Source: Setomelanomma holmii
Taxonomy: Eukaryota > Ascomycota > Dothideomycetes > Pleosporales > Phaeosphaeriaceae
DNA: 64,000 bases
Direction of reading: 5' to 3'
NCBI GenBank assembly: GCA_010015745.1
Contig: ML978157.1
Span: 225,713 to 289,712, forward strand
Below are positions 21,508-32,771 of the stretch, in pieces (positions within the stretch are counted from its first letter, which is position 1; every line of letters starts with the position of its first letter). The position numbers and the translations under genes are program-made. Below the pieces are notes generated by a model. It made no database searches. It was not told the origin of the DNA and saw nothing but the letters and a program-made list of their open reading frames with translations.

Positions 21508-22502
21508 TTAGGATCGATAGAGGGAGAGAAGCGACGGTGCCATTCCCTGCAATATCGCAGTGATGGACAGGTTCATACTGGCCGAAGCATTGATATAGGT
21601 GTAGCAAGCGTTGTAGAAGCTGTAGCATGCTCTTGGGTTTGTGACATCAGTCACCCAGGCGATTAAGCCAGTGACCAAGGAGAGCACTGAGCCTAGAAGA
21701 CCGTTGAGAAGCCCGACATTGCTCAGGCCACTGTGTTGAATTAGCATTTTGGGTTTCTCTCCAGCTTTCGAAATAGGATCTCACCCTCTGAAGGCTACAC
21801 TGGCACTGCCGTTGTTGCGCATGACATAGCGATAGGCCTGATTCGATTGGTAGGACGTAGTTTCGCGTTGGGTCGGCTTGTATCCTTTCTGGCCTACCCT
21901 TTGCCTGCCGTACTCGCTCGACACTTCTTCGCACACGGACCAGTCGGAATCATGTTGCTAAGAAACGATCAGCATATGTCACGACGCGGCTCCCAGCATT
22001 GGGTTCGACTTTGGCATCTCACATTCCTATCGGTGGTGTACCATCCCGCTCTCTGCTTCCTAAAGAAAGCAAGCCAATACTTGACACCGGGATTTCCTCC
22101 GTCCCTAGAATACAAGCCCACGAGGTTGCCCACGGCAAGTTGAATAGCTTCAATGAGGCCAGCGTTGACGCATGACTTCCAGGTCTTTGGACTGCCGAGT
22201 TGTGCCTCCTGATTAAAGGTAATCTGGCCTTCAACGGCCTTGCACTGAGTGCCTGAATTATACGTGGGAAGGTAACCGGACTGAATTGTCTTGAGATAGC
22301 CCAAACGCCAGTCCATAGGCTGCATCTCAATGTAGTCGTAGCTACAGCTTAAGCCACGACGACAATCGGTAGTCGAGACCTGTCGTGCGTCCAAAGCTGC
22401 ATGCTCGAAGGCTTCAGCACCAAGCAGCTCCGCGGTTGGAACGGCGCCAGCGACCCAGGACAGCGCGATGCTCAGAAAGAGGAATAGGTTGTACTGCTTC
22501 AT
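21508..22502 (-). CDS. orphan secreted protein with hydrophobic C-terminus
   Basis: Three exons on the minus strand (22502-22023, 21957-21785, 21730-21508) separated by 65- and 54-nt introns give 291 residues. Splice phases agree exactly. The N-terminus is a clear signal peptide (about 1-20). The mature part has several Cys and two long hydrophobic stretches: one in the middle (GLIEAIQLAVGNLVGLY) and one near the end (NVGLLNGLLGSVLSLVTGLIAWV), separated by a charged, Tyr/Gln-rich segment. I do not recognise the family. It could be a secreted protein with amphipathic helices or a membrane-attached one. It converges on the heme-peroxidase gene, 209 bp away. Confidence 0.7.
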
Positions 22503-23073
22503 GTTGGTAACTGGGTTCGGTCGTAATTCCGCCGTACGCGTGCGGAGAGAAAAATGATGAGTGACATCAGGTTCTTAAGCTCAATTTCGCCGTCTCGCCG
22601 CCTCATTCCAAGAGTCTGCTGGCTTGCGATGGCATGAGGTTTGACCCTAGTCGGCCCGAACACGCGTAGCAGATACTTATAGCTGAAGGATGGTTGCCAG
22701 GGTGTCAGTAGACCACGAAGCTTCGAGCAAACCGCACACCTGACGGAGCTTTCTTATGAGCGCTGCAAAGTCCTTGGTCCTTTGTCCGTTGCACGCTTCT
22801 TGAGGTGTGCGGTTGAGTGATTTTCGAAACGCATGAACCTTACGTCTCAAAACTCGACCGCACATGTTCAAAAAGCGAAAGCCTCGCGCAAAATGCCGTA
22901 CGACTGTCAGAAGAGCCAAGTCTTATGTGAATCGCGATGCGTGCCATGTAGATTGCTCCAATATCATGTTTTTGACTCGCTAATTTTTGGTTTTCCTCAT
23001 TGAGAAGAGCCAGGAGTGAGTCAAATGCAGTCGCCCGGAATGATCCCTGCCTTACATATCCCAACAATGGTTG
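22503..23073. other. spacer with possible coding relic
   Basis: The minus strand carries two protein-like stretches in different frames (23067-22920 and 22919-22677; for example ALIRKLRQVCGLLEASW) that could be the end of a decayed gene. No domain is recognised. The part next to 22502 should be the orphan secreted protein's promoter. Confidence 0.25.
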
Positions 23074-24857
23074 TCACTTCCCGACTTTTTCAAAGCCTTC
23101 GAAGCTTGGAAGCTTGGCTCGGATCTCATCTGCATATGCTGGCAAGCCACCGGCATAGTTTACCTGCTCGAAGGCCTTCCCAGGCATGCTTCCTCCCATG
23201 TATGTGCTCTTCGTGGTTGGGAACAGACTTTTGTCGCTGAGCTCGTTGATGCGCACCTTCCACTGTTTACTTGCCTCGTCCGTGGCATTGATGTACTTTA
23301 GACCTTGTCGCTCGACTTGCTTGATGGCATCGACGATCCAGCGACCCTGCACTTCGACGCTGGTAGGTCCATTGGACAGCAGCGTAGGCCCATGAGGACC
23401 ATAAAGATGGAACATGTTCGGATAGCCGGCGATAGTGGTACCGAGGTATGTGTACGCGGCCTTCTCCCACTGAGACTTGAGTGTCACTCCGTCGATATTC
23501 TTCAAGCCCATTGAGGTCATGCCACCCGTGGTGATATCGAAGCCGGTGGCAATGACAACGACATCAAAATCGTGCACGGTGTCGTCCTTCAGCTTGATTC
23601 CCTTAGGCGTAAATCCAACGATCGGATTGTCCTTGATGTTCACGACGTCTACGTTAGGTCGGTTGAACTGCTCATAATAGCTGAGCTCAAGGCAGGGGCG
23701 TTTGACGCCGAAAGGATGAGGAGGCTCGAGCGGTGCAAGAAGATCGCGAAGCCTTGGGTCTCCAATGCGATTTCGGACATTCTTGGCCCAAAAGTCATAC
23801 GCTGCGATATTGGTTAGTAGGCACTACTGTGAGAGTCCGCAAGGATGTACTCGCTACTTACCCAACCTATTGGCATCCATGTCGAAGAGATAGTCCTTGT
23901 AATTAGCCAGCCAAAAGCGGAACCCTCCGTCGTCCCAGAGCTTCTGGTAGAATACCTCTCTTTCTTCTGCAGTATCCTCGTACGTACCCTTCTCCGAGAG
24001 ACCATACAAGAAACCCCCAAAGTTGCGCTCCCGGTATCGGAAGAGCTCTGGGTAGAATGGCTTAGTATCATTCTGCTCCTGGGCTGTGAGGCTCCTCTTC
24101 CGCATGGGAACAGCAAGATTCGGTGTGCGCTGAAAGACCTTGAGTTCCCCGGCGACTGGACCCCAGGCTTGCGTAATTTGAACACCCGATGCGCCTGTAC
24201 CAATCACAGCACATCGCTTGTTACGTACGTCGATGTTGAGATCGGGCCAGAAAGAGGAATGGTGGACAATACCCTGGAATTCATCGATGCCCACAAACTC
24301 GTCTGGGATATAGCGCTTGGCAGCGAATCCAGCCGCCACGACGAAATATCTCGCTCTGGCTGTTCGGCCGTCAGCAGTCTTGATCGTCCATTTGCCGTCC
24401 TTGGTGTCAAACTGAGCATCGATAACGACGCTGTTAAAGGCGGTCTCCTTTTTGATGCCAAGGACTTTGTCGCAGTGGTCGAAGTATGCACGCAAGTCCT
24501 TGTAGTCGGGATAGTTGCTGGGCCAAACCCAATCTTTATACGTCTCCGGAATAGAGAGTTGGTACTCTGGGATTTCGGAATCAACGCCAGCGCCCGGATA
24601 GCAGTTCCATCGCCAAGTGCCACCGAGATCCTAGTGACTTAGCGCACGGCTCAAGTACAATTCAGGTGACAGGGTGAACTTACATCACCAGCTTCGTAGA
24701 TCACCGTATTGAAGCCACTCTTCTTTAACTCATACCAGCAATAGATACCACCGAACCCTCCTCCTACCACGAGAGCATCAACATCAAGGTTGTCAGCATA
24801 TGGTCCCGTTCTGCCGCGACGCTGAGCATATTCGCTGAGCTCAGACTTGATCTTCAT
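23074..24857 (-). CDS. flavin-containing (Baeyer-Villiger-type) monooxygenase
   Basis: Three exons on the minus strand (24857-24684, 24630-23862, 23801-23074; introns 53 and 60 nt) give 556 residues. GGGFGG at 32-37 is the FAD-binding Rossmann motif and GTGASG at about 202-207 the NADPH-binding one. Between them FQGIVHHSSFWP (about 176-187) matches the Baeyer-Villiger fingerprint F-x-G-x3-H-x3-W-P. GPHGPTLLSNGP near the C-terminus is typical of the cyclohexanone/phenylacetone-type family. No signal peptide, so cytosolic. Expected reaction: NADPH- and O2-dependent insertion of oxygen next to a ketone, giving an ester or lactone. TATAAGTA on the minus strand at 24953-24946 lies about 90 bp upstream of the ATG. 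Confidence 0.9.
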
Positions 24858-26926
24858 GTTGGGGCTTGCTTCGATCAGAAAAAAAGGTGAGGAAAGATAT
24901 GTCGATGTTGGAATGTCCGCCTCAGAATAGTCGCTCAAGAAGTTGTACTTATACTTTGGCCCTGGGTCGTGAATCCCCAAAGTCCACATACGTACTTCTT
25001 CACAATAACGCAACTTCCGCCGGCTCCGTTCTTCCCGAGTTCACTTGTTGCACACGGGCGGGCACGAATGTGAGCCTGGCACAGCGGAACCGCAGAAGGA
25101 CGAGCCCGGAACTGCACCAATGGACACTGGTGACTCGTTAGCAATAGCTGTGCTCAAACTCATCTTCACGAGAAAGTATCGTGATATTACTGGCTGCTCG
25201 TTGCCTTTCCGTGTTCGCTTGCAGGCTTCCAACCCTGCGCTTCCGCATGCGTTTCCGCAAAGCTGCATGCTGACAGGCTTGGCAGGGTAAGGCCGCAGAT
25301 CTTCAACGCGTCAATCTACCCTTTACCACGTCATCTTTACCAACCTCTAGCGGGTTGCGGGGAAGCGATACGAGGACTCCACCAACCAGGCAATGTGGCC
25401 TTTGCGTCCGAGACTTACTGTGGTATGGTCTGAACGAACAACAGGCCAGCATGCGTCGTCGAGCGCAGTGTTTGGATGCATCATTGGAAAGTCTTCTCAA
25501 CAGGTTTAGAGCGAGTATGCTGCCATCGCACAGGCGTTATTGGTCCACAGCGGCGGCGCTGCATCAGCCACAGCAGTCGTCCAGGCGACGCTCGTGTGTA
25601 TCGACAGCGCGACAAGATGTCGTATGCTAGAGCACTGCGCTACCTTGCGCAAACTAGGCATATGATACTTCATTAGCACACTCAGTGCTGGCACTGTGAT
25701 CATCCTCAAGCTCAAATTCTCATGTTACAGATAAGCGACGGGAGGCAGGGTGACGTTGACCCTGTGGCTCTCGGTAGGGTCGTGATTTTGTTCGACAAAG
25801 GTGCTTGCGGAAATGCAGGCACACGACCTTTCTGCCTTGTTCATAGAGGCTGATGCTTGCTCGGGAAGGTCTACGCTCTCTTCGTAATCGCAAAAATCAG
25901 GTCCTGTATTTAGCCGTCGTGGTAGTAGGACTACACTCGTAGCGCGTGCTGTCGTCGAGGTTGGAGCAAACTTCGGTGACCTAGCGTCGAGTCCTTGGCA
26001 AGGGTTCCACGCCGGTGACCGCATGGCGTGATGGTCGCTCATCCGAAGCACAGAAGAGTTCACGGATTGAGAGCGCTCAGGGGAAGGCAGACGTCGGTGC
26101 CAGAGTTGAGTGCTAATTGTTCGTCAATTTCAGGGCGCGGTAGGCGTTCAGCTTGTCGAGCCAATAGACAATGTTCCGAGGCTGTCAGAGCGGGCGTCAT
26201 TGGCCAGCGGAAACCGCTAGACTCATTTTGATTGGCGGCTTCCAGTCCGGGCCCTCGCGATTGCGTTCGTACATGCACGACTTTAGGCGACGGACACCAA
26301 AACATCGATTTGCACAACAAGACTGTTCCTAAGCTCGGAGTGTGAGGAAGCACTAGGTAGCTGCCGAGGTTCACGAAGAGATCTGATTGGATATAACATG
26401 ACGCGCCCGAGTGTCCATCGGCCCAATCCACTCCTAAGCCCGGTCCTGAGCCGAACCGGTCTCAGAGAGTCCCAGACACCGGTATCATCCAAAGCATCAT
26501 CTTCATGCAGCCGTTGGTCGGAACTCATGGCGAGGCTTCTTATGATCTGTATTATGGCCGATGGAATTCATCACCACATCTCCGTCGTCATACAGCCTAC
26601 GTAACCTTAGTTCGAAGCGTAGAAGACATTCTAAGCACTTAGGCCTTTAGATATCAAGCTGGCCGGCTGGGAGCTAATCGTGGACCGGCTCAGCCCTAAA
26701 GTTGCTACAACTATTCCAGCGTTGCACCATGATCGACATCAGTATATACCGTATATCCACTTTTCCACGCCAGACTTGCGCCACAAACCTGGGGTTCTTG
26801 CAGCACTAAGCCTATTGATTTGGAGATCGTCAAATGTGCAATTAATGGCTTGGGATCAAGTCATATAAGGATGCTTTTTTCCTCCCCTTCTTTCTGTTAC
26901 AGCTGAGGGAACCCACCACCCTCACG
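24858..26926. other. 2 kb intergenic, promoters at both ends
   Basis: Divergent spacer between the monooxygenase and the esterase. TATA-like sites lie at 24946-24953 (minus) and 26864-26870 (plus, TATAAGG, 57 bp before the esterase ATG). The middle has only short frames with no recognisable product. Confidence 0.45.
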
Positions 26927-28710
26927 ATGGCTTCTCTCCGCTGTTCGCTTGCCAGAGCTTTCCTACTATGCTCATCTGTATACCAGGTCCTCTCGGCACC
27001 AGCGGCTGCAGTCACTCCGCCTGGCCCGACGGTGACAATATCGTCGGGCATTGTCGAAGGCACGACCATCAAGCTCGCCAACCAGCCTTCAGTTACAGCT
27101 GCCGCAAACGCGTACCTAGGAGTGCCTTTCGCGCAGTCGCCGCCGGAGCGATTCTCACCTCCCCAAGCAGCATCTTCGTGGTCATTTCCGCTCCAGGCGA
27201 AGGCACTCAAGCCTGCATGCATACAGCAATTCTCGGGGAGTGGCAATACTCAGGCACTGACAAAACAGTTCTTCAACAACCCCCTGAACCCTCCGCCTGA
27301 AGAGAGCGAGGATTGTCTGTACCTCAACATATACACTCCTCCCGGCGTGACTTCGACGAGCAAAAAGGCTGTCATGTTTTGGATCTTTGGTGTAAGCCTT
27401 GTCTCAAACATGCCGTTCTCATGTGCAACGCTGACGTGAGTAGGGCAATCTGCAGTTTGGTACAGGTGAACTTGCTTTTTACGACGGAAGTTCGCTTGCT
27501 ATCACTCAAGATGTCGTCGTGGTCACGATCAATTACCGTACCAACAGTGAGTTCTGGTCCTCTATTCTCGAGAACATGCATTGATCTTATATTACAGTCT
27601 TCGGCTTTTCCAACTCTCCCGAAGTCCCTTTTAGATCCCAAAATTCCGGATTCCTCGACCAGCGCTTTGCGCTCCAATGGGTTCAAAACAACATTGCGCA
27701 GTTTGGTGGCGATCCCTCCCGTGTCATGATCTTCGGCGAGTCGGCTGGCGGAGAGTCAGTGAAGCAATTGCTTGCAAACCCACCAAGCCCGCTACCCTTC
27801 TCGTCAGCGATTCTCGAGTCCCAAAATGCTGTTCTTACTGGCAATGGCCTGGAAAACTACAAGCAAGTCTTGAACAACTTCAATTGTGCAGACATTGTGT
27901 GTCTGCGCAAGGTCTCAGCGACCGACATCAAGTCATACATTGAGTCACAATCGCTTGCGTTCCCTCCCGTCAACGGCGACGGTACCGCTGTTAGCGATGT
28001 CAGAGCCAGTATTACATCCCGAAAGTGGGCAAATGTGCCGGCCATGCTTGGGAGTAATCTCAACGAGGCGCGCGTCTTCCTGGCAGTTCTTGGATTGAGC
28101 GACGGCACCACTGCTCTGAACACCGTTTTTGATCAGCTCAACATCACGTCGGACGCTGTGAAGAATACCATCATTAGCCAATATGCTGCTCAAGGCATCA
28201 CTGATGTCCTTGAACTGCTTGATAGGTCAGTTCCGGCTTACTCCGCTTGATGAATTGGTATGTAACTAACCATACGACAGGATTGTGACCGACCTAGTTT
28301 TTACCTGCACCACATCTTCTTTAGCGAACTACCTTGCATTGGCCGGCTACACGACGTACCGCTACCGTTACGATGGTGTCTTCTCAACGGTAAGTACGTT
28401 TCCTAATGCCGGCGCCTACCACACTGCCGAGATTCCCGAGGTCTTCGGCACTTATCCGCTCTCAAATCAGTTCGGTACTGCGACGCAGCAGCAAATCGAC
28501 CTCAGCGCATTCATGCAGAAGACGTGGGCGAACTTTGCCAAGAACCCGAGTGGAGGGGTGGGATGGCCCGAGGTTTTGAGTTTTGGTAACGAGCTGGGGG
28601 TATTGGGCTACAGTGGATCGAGTGGCCTGACTGTTCGTTCGAAGCTTGAGTCTGATTATCCTTGTCCGTTATATGCTGGAATTGAGGATCTGTTGGGGTT
28701 GTCGTACTGA
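26927..28710 (+). CDS. secreted type-B carboxylesterase/lipase
   Basis: Four exons (26927-27391, 27444-27546, 27598-28225, 28281-28710; introns 51-55 nt) give 541 residues. Signal peptide at about 1-23. The catalytic triad is visible: Ser238 in GESAGG, Glu346 in GSNLNEARVF and His446 in GAYHTAEIPEVFGT. EDCLYLNIYTP is the type-B carboxylesterase signature 2. The protein should hydrolyse carboxylic esters outside the cell; chain length and natural substrate cannot be told. It lies divergently from the monooxygenase (whose products are esters) and upstream of the Zn2Cys6 regulator, which suggests but does not prove a shared pathway. Confidence 0.9.
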
Positions 28711-29575
28711 GCTGCTGAAGGCGCTCATGCACGCGACAACATTGTCAGTAAAGTGATGACCTCGAGAGAAACTTTATGCTCTCTCTAAAAACCTTATGTT
28801 CAACATGCGATATCTCACGCAGTAAGGATATACCTTCGCGCAATACGGATATATCTTCGCGCAGTACGCTGGACTGTCCTGACAAACTCCGCAAAATGCG
28901 GTACTCAGAAAAGCAGTCATGTAAAATCTTACCTTTTCTTCCAGTTAAAATCGTATGCGAAAAAGATGGTCGTCAAACCACTGGGCTGGGCAGCATGAGT
29001 CAAGACATGCGAGCTTCGCGGCGCGGCTTGAATAGGAGAAGGCGCTAAGCCTAAATCAATTGAGGGTAGTAAGCAACCCGCGAAACTCTCCAGTCGTTCG
29101 TGCCGCTCTCCTTCGAAAGCGCGCTCCTCTATGGACTTCGCGATGCCCAAGCATCCCGATCAAGCCGACCCGAGCCTGCAGACCCTTCAAACTCGCATCC
29201 GGCTCACATGGCTTTCCTTTCTGGTTGTCCTCAGCTCATCTGGACGAGCCACGCGATGATTGCCGTGAGATCGTCTGGTTCGAGACTTGAGCATATCCTG
29301 GCACTGTCAATCTTCTTCAGGTCTTCACATCCGTGCGGTAGATCCCCCGCACAAGTGGACTTGGAAGGCGTGGAGATGCGGGGTTAATGCAGGATCCGGT
29401 CACCCCGGTATCGTAGCATGCTGTCAGCTATTGATGCGCGGAAGCTCCAACAGTCCTGTGCCAATGTACATTTGCTTGCAGCGCTCAACGAGCTAAACAC
29501 TTCGACTACCTTCACCATTAGTTTACCAGCTAGGACAAGCACAAATTTCACTGGGAGACTCCAGGACCCCCCATA
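28711..29575. other. intergenic with 21-bp tandem repeat
   Basis: 3' flank of the esterase and presumed promoter of the Zn2Cys6 gene. It contains the tandem repeat at 28818-28873. No other gene seen. Confidence 0.45.
28818..28873. repeat. 21-bp tandem repeat, about 2.6 units
   Basis: Two adjacent 21-bp units (28818-28838 and 28839-28859), both beginning CGCA and ending TATMTTCG-like, then a partial third starting CGCAGTACG. It lies about 110 bp after the esterase stop. Confidence 0.7.
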
Positions 29576-32137
29576 ATGGCAGATATATGGAGTCAAGCTT
29601 ACGTGGACAATGCCGACGACATCGCTTTTTCGACATATGGACCACACGCGTATCTGGAGCCTTCACGGCCTACCGGGCGACGTCGACAGCGACATAGCTG
29701 CGATCAGTGCCGACACGGGAAGAGGGCTTGCGATGCTGGCAATAGCGAAAATTCGAGCGATCGAGCGTGCACGAATTGTCGGAGAAAAAACCAGTCATGC
29801 ACTTTCAACTGGCTTAAGAGGAAGCAAATCAATACTTGTGCATGCGTTCGCAACAGGCATGTACAGCCTTCCGCTCTGATTGTTGATGGATTTGACTTCG
29901 ATGCACAACACATAATGAAGGACAGGCCGGACCACGGCAATCCGGATGCGCCAGACATTGAAGGCTGCACTGTAAATCGAAGAAGGTTCTCCAGGATATT
30001 GGAATCGGTCGAGTACCTTAAAAGAGCTGGCCACAAGCCTTCGAGGCGCTTTGAACCTGCTTCCAGTCCACACGTCGCTCAGGCAAGCTTCGATCTGTCT
30101 TCTTCGACCGAGCGGATCCTGGGCGAAAACAGCTCAAGAAGTGCTATGACTACCGGTTTGCTCCGCATATACCATGACAGCCTCGAAAACGCACTGTCGT
30201 GCTGGCTCACGGAGCACAACTGCCCCTACAGCTTGCGGAAGATTGTGCCGCCAATGCGCGAAGCGCACAATGCACTGCAAGAGTGGGGTTCATCTTGGTC
30301 CAATAGAATGTACAATCGCGTTGTCGATCTCGATCGGGCATATGCAACTGTTCGCACCCGCACTCTGACCGCAGACGAGGATCGTGCAGTCTCCAAGGCT
30401 CTGAATATGTCGGTCGTGGCTTTCGCGTCACAGTGGGCGCAGGCAGGCGAAAGGAGCACAACACGTCCTGCAAACTCTGCATACTCCACCAACGAATTCC
30501 CGCAATCGAACCCCTTCGAGCGTTCAATGCAAGAAAGTCTTTGGCATCAGACCTCTCAGCTGCTGCATCAGGCCGCTGCCATTGATTCATTCCGCGTTGT
30601 CTTTGCTCTAATTATCTTCTCGCTCGTCCAGCAGCCATTGGACATGGCTCGACCCGCTCCAAACACAAATAGTTCGAGCATGAGTTACGAACGCTTCCAA
30701 GCGATAGTTCAAGATGAAGAGACTCCACTCTTCTTGGAGATAGCACTACGGCAAATCCTGGCGCAACGACGGAAGCTAGAGCGCATGGAGCACGAGAACG
30801 CACAACGCAAAGACAACAGCCGGCTAGACCCTCTTCGTGAAGAAGACCGTGCTACTTTCAACCTATTGTACTGGCTTGGAGTGATGTTCGATACGCTTTC
30901 TGCGGCCATATGTCAACGGGCAGTGGTAGTCGACGACGATGATTGCGAATTGCCACAACCGGATCACTTTGCAGTAGACCAGCATACCGACTACAGAGCT
31001 GAAAATGACCTTTTCGGGCTCTACACACGTCGAGGATCATCCTTTAGGAGAGCCTTTGACCCTACTCTCCACGATTCTGAGGTTCTAGGCGCTGACCAAG
31101 ACGAAGTATGGGGCGATCTGTTCATCCGCAGTGGAATTGTACAGTCTGATCCAGAAGCGACGCGATGGCCGTGTTCGTACAATCTTGCCGCTTCGACGCT
31201 CAGCTCCGCTGCGCCGGTCAAGGTACTGCTATTTCGACGCGTTGGACATCTTCAAGCGTTGCTGTCTCGAAAGGCTTCAGCAGTCAAGATTGAGTCAGCA
31301 GTCAAATCCGCCTTTCATGTCTACAACCATTGGCATCGGAGGTACAACCCATTCATGCTTGACTGCGTCAAGCGTCACCACGAGCTGCCAACACGTATTC
31401 AGTCTTGGTACGTCCTTCTCGCAGGCCATTGGCACCTGGCGACCTTCTTGCTATCTGATCTGCTTGAGATCATTGACTCCACACGACTCTCTCTTCCAGG
31501 CGAGCGCGCTTCTCGCAGAGCGTCAAATCTAGTCACTACTCTCCGTCGCCAAAATGCGCTTTCCGTGGCAGACCTGAGCCGATCAAGCATTTATAGCTGT
31601 TTGGGCGAAGCGCAAGACTTCCACTTTGCGCTCAACGAAGCTGCACTACTGACAGAACCATGGACGGTCATCTTCGTACGCTCACTATGCCGTGCAGGCT
31701 ACATACTTGCGGAAATCGCCACCAAACATCCGGATGACGGAGAACGACGGCATGCGAGACAACGCTGCAGCGACTGCGTTGACGGACTTTGGTATCTTGG
31801 ACGAAAGTCCGACATGGCGTTTCTTGCAGCGCGTGCCCTATCGCAAATGATCAACGAAGAAAGGGCAGTCACCAACGTACCCTCAGGTGAGAGTTTGGCA
31901 GAAGACTGTAATATTCTTGAAACAGAAGCATGCCAGAATGGCTTGGGCAAAGACCGACCTGGCGATGCCGTGCTCATGGACTGCTACGCTGAACCTATGA
32001 ACCTATTCCAAACATGGTCTACGTCGGAAGAAAGGGGGGGTAGCACCTTTAGTAGTTGGATGTTTGACAGTGAGAGCTTCAGCATGGACACAAACTTTGG
32101 CATCGAATCTGCTCCCATCGTCGACGTTGCTCTGTAA
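29576..32137 (+). CDS. Zn2Cys6 fungal transcription factor
   Basis: Single exon, 853 residues. A binuclear zinc cluster is complete at the N-terminus: Cys42, 45, 52, 65, 68 and 75 with spacing C-x2-C-x6-C-x12-C-x2-C-x6-C, preceded by an Arg-rich stretch and followed by a KRK linker. The long remainder is helical and acidic/Leu-rich, as in the regulatory part of Gal4-type factors; I do not identify a precise subfamily. The gene lies among oxidative and hydrolytic enzyme genes, so local regulation is plausible. An array of CGG-containing repeats lies just downstream at 32258-32335. Confidence 0.9.
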   Translation: MADIWSQAYVDNADDIAFSTYGPHAYLEPSRPTGRRRQRHSCDQCRHGKRACDAGNSENSSDRACTNCRRKNQSCTFNWLKRKQINTCACVRNRHVQPSALIVDGFDFDAQHIMKDRPDHGNPDAPDIEGCTVNRRRFSRILESVEYLKRAGHKPSRRFEPASSPHVAQASFDLSSSTERILGENSSRSAMTTGLLRIYHDSLENALSCWLTEHNCPYSLRKIVPPMREAHNALQEWGSSWSNRMYNRVVDLDRAYATVRTRTLTADEDRAVSKALNMSVVAFASQWAQAGERSTTRPANSAYSTNEFPQSNPFERSMQESLWHQTSQLLHQAAAIDSFRVVFALIIFSLVQQPLDMARPAPNTNSSSMSYERFQAIVQDEETPLFLEIALRQILAQRRKLERMEHENAQRKDNSRLDPLREEDRATFNLLYWLGVMFDTLSAAICQRAVVVDDDDCELPQPDHFAVDQHTDYRAENDLFGLYTRRGSSFRRAFDPTLHDSEVLGADQDEVWGDLFIRSGIVQSDPEATRWPCSYNLAASTLSSAAPVKVLLFRRVGHLQALLSRKASAVKIESAVKSAFHVYNHWHRRYNPFMLDCVKRHHELPTRIQSWYVLLAGHWHLATFLLSDLLEIIDSTRLSLPGERASRRASNLVTTLRRQNALSVADLSRSSIYSCLGEAQDFHFALNEAALLTEPWTVIFVRSLCRAGYILAEIATKHPDDGERRHARQRCSDCVDGLWYLGRKSDMAFLAARALSQMINEERAVTNVPSGESLAEDCNILETEACQNGLGKDRPGDAVLMDCYAEPMNLFQTWSTSEERGGSTFSSWMFDSESFSMDTNFGIESAPIVDVAL

Positions 32138-32771
32138 CAGCATTTGTGGGGTTACTGATTTCATACAGCTAAGACGCACCATTCGCCACCATAGTCCTAC
32201 GTCTCTCTGACATCGGTTTGCCAGGGCACGAGAACTTGTGCTGGGCTTCAGTCCGACTGCCGGTTCCAAGGAAATTGTCGGTTGTCAAGAATCTGCCGGC
32301 TGTTAGCGAAATGCCGGGTTATAGGGAACTGCCGGACCAATAACATTCGTCGAATCAACACAACCTCGACTCACGATATAGTTCCTAGAGACTTTGTCAC
32401 CTGGCTCATATACTCGCTACGAACGAGCAAGCCTCTCCCGGAGCAGCTCAAGGCAAACAAGAAGCCTGGGCCATGTGCGCTCATAAAATTGCTGTATATT
32501 CATATATTGACGTTGGGGATGTGGATATTGTATTTTGCGAATACCACTACAAAGCAGGTCTTCAGCTATCGGTCTCTTCGCTCCTTGGTCAGTGGGTTTC
32601 AAGGGAAGATCGCTCTGATATTTCATGACAAAGTGAGGGAGAGAAACCAGGAGCTGAGATCTTCAGTCATAAGGGCTGAACGGACAGAACGTTGCATGGT
32701 TCTGCTTCACACACATCTGCAACCTTCAGCTCTACCTTTGATAATCTGTCGCAGTCGTGTACAGCGTCAAG
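32138..32771. other. intergenic between Zn2Cys6 gene and DUF1996 gene
   Basis: 3' flank of the regulator and promoter of the DUF1996 gene. The notable content is the 18-bp-periodic TGCCGG array. No gene seen. Confidence 0.5.
32258..32335. repeat. TGCCGG array, five units at exact 18-bp spacing
   Basis: TGCCGG occurs at 32258, 32294, 32312 and 32330, and TGTCGG at 32276, so five cores follow each other at exactly 18 bp. The bases before units 2-5 are also similar (G-A-A-N-N or nearby). It is either a diverged 18-bp minisatellite or a set of phased CGG half-sites of the kind bound by Zn2Cys6 proteins. It lies 120 bp past the regulator stop and about 440-510 bp before the DUF1996 ATG. Confidence 0.7.

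Noticed and set aside
32258..32335. TGCCGG array considered as a CRISPR-like repeat
   Set aside because: Repeat core of 6 bp with 12-bp spacers in a fungal nuclear context is far from any CRISPR geometry.
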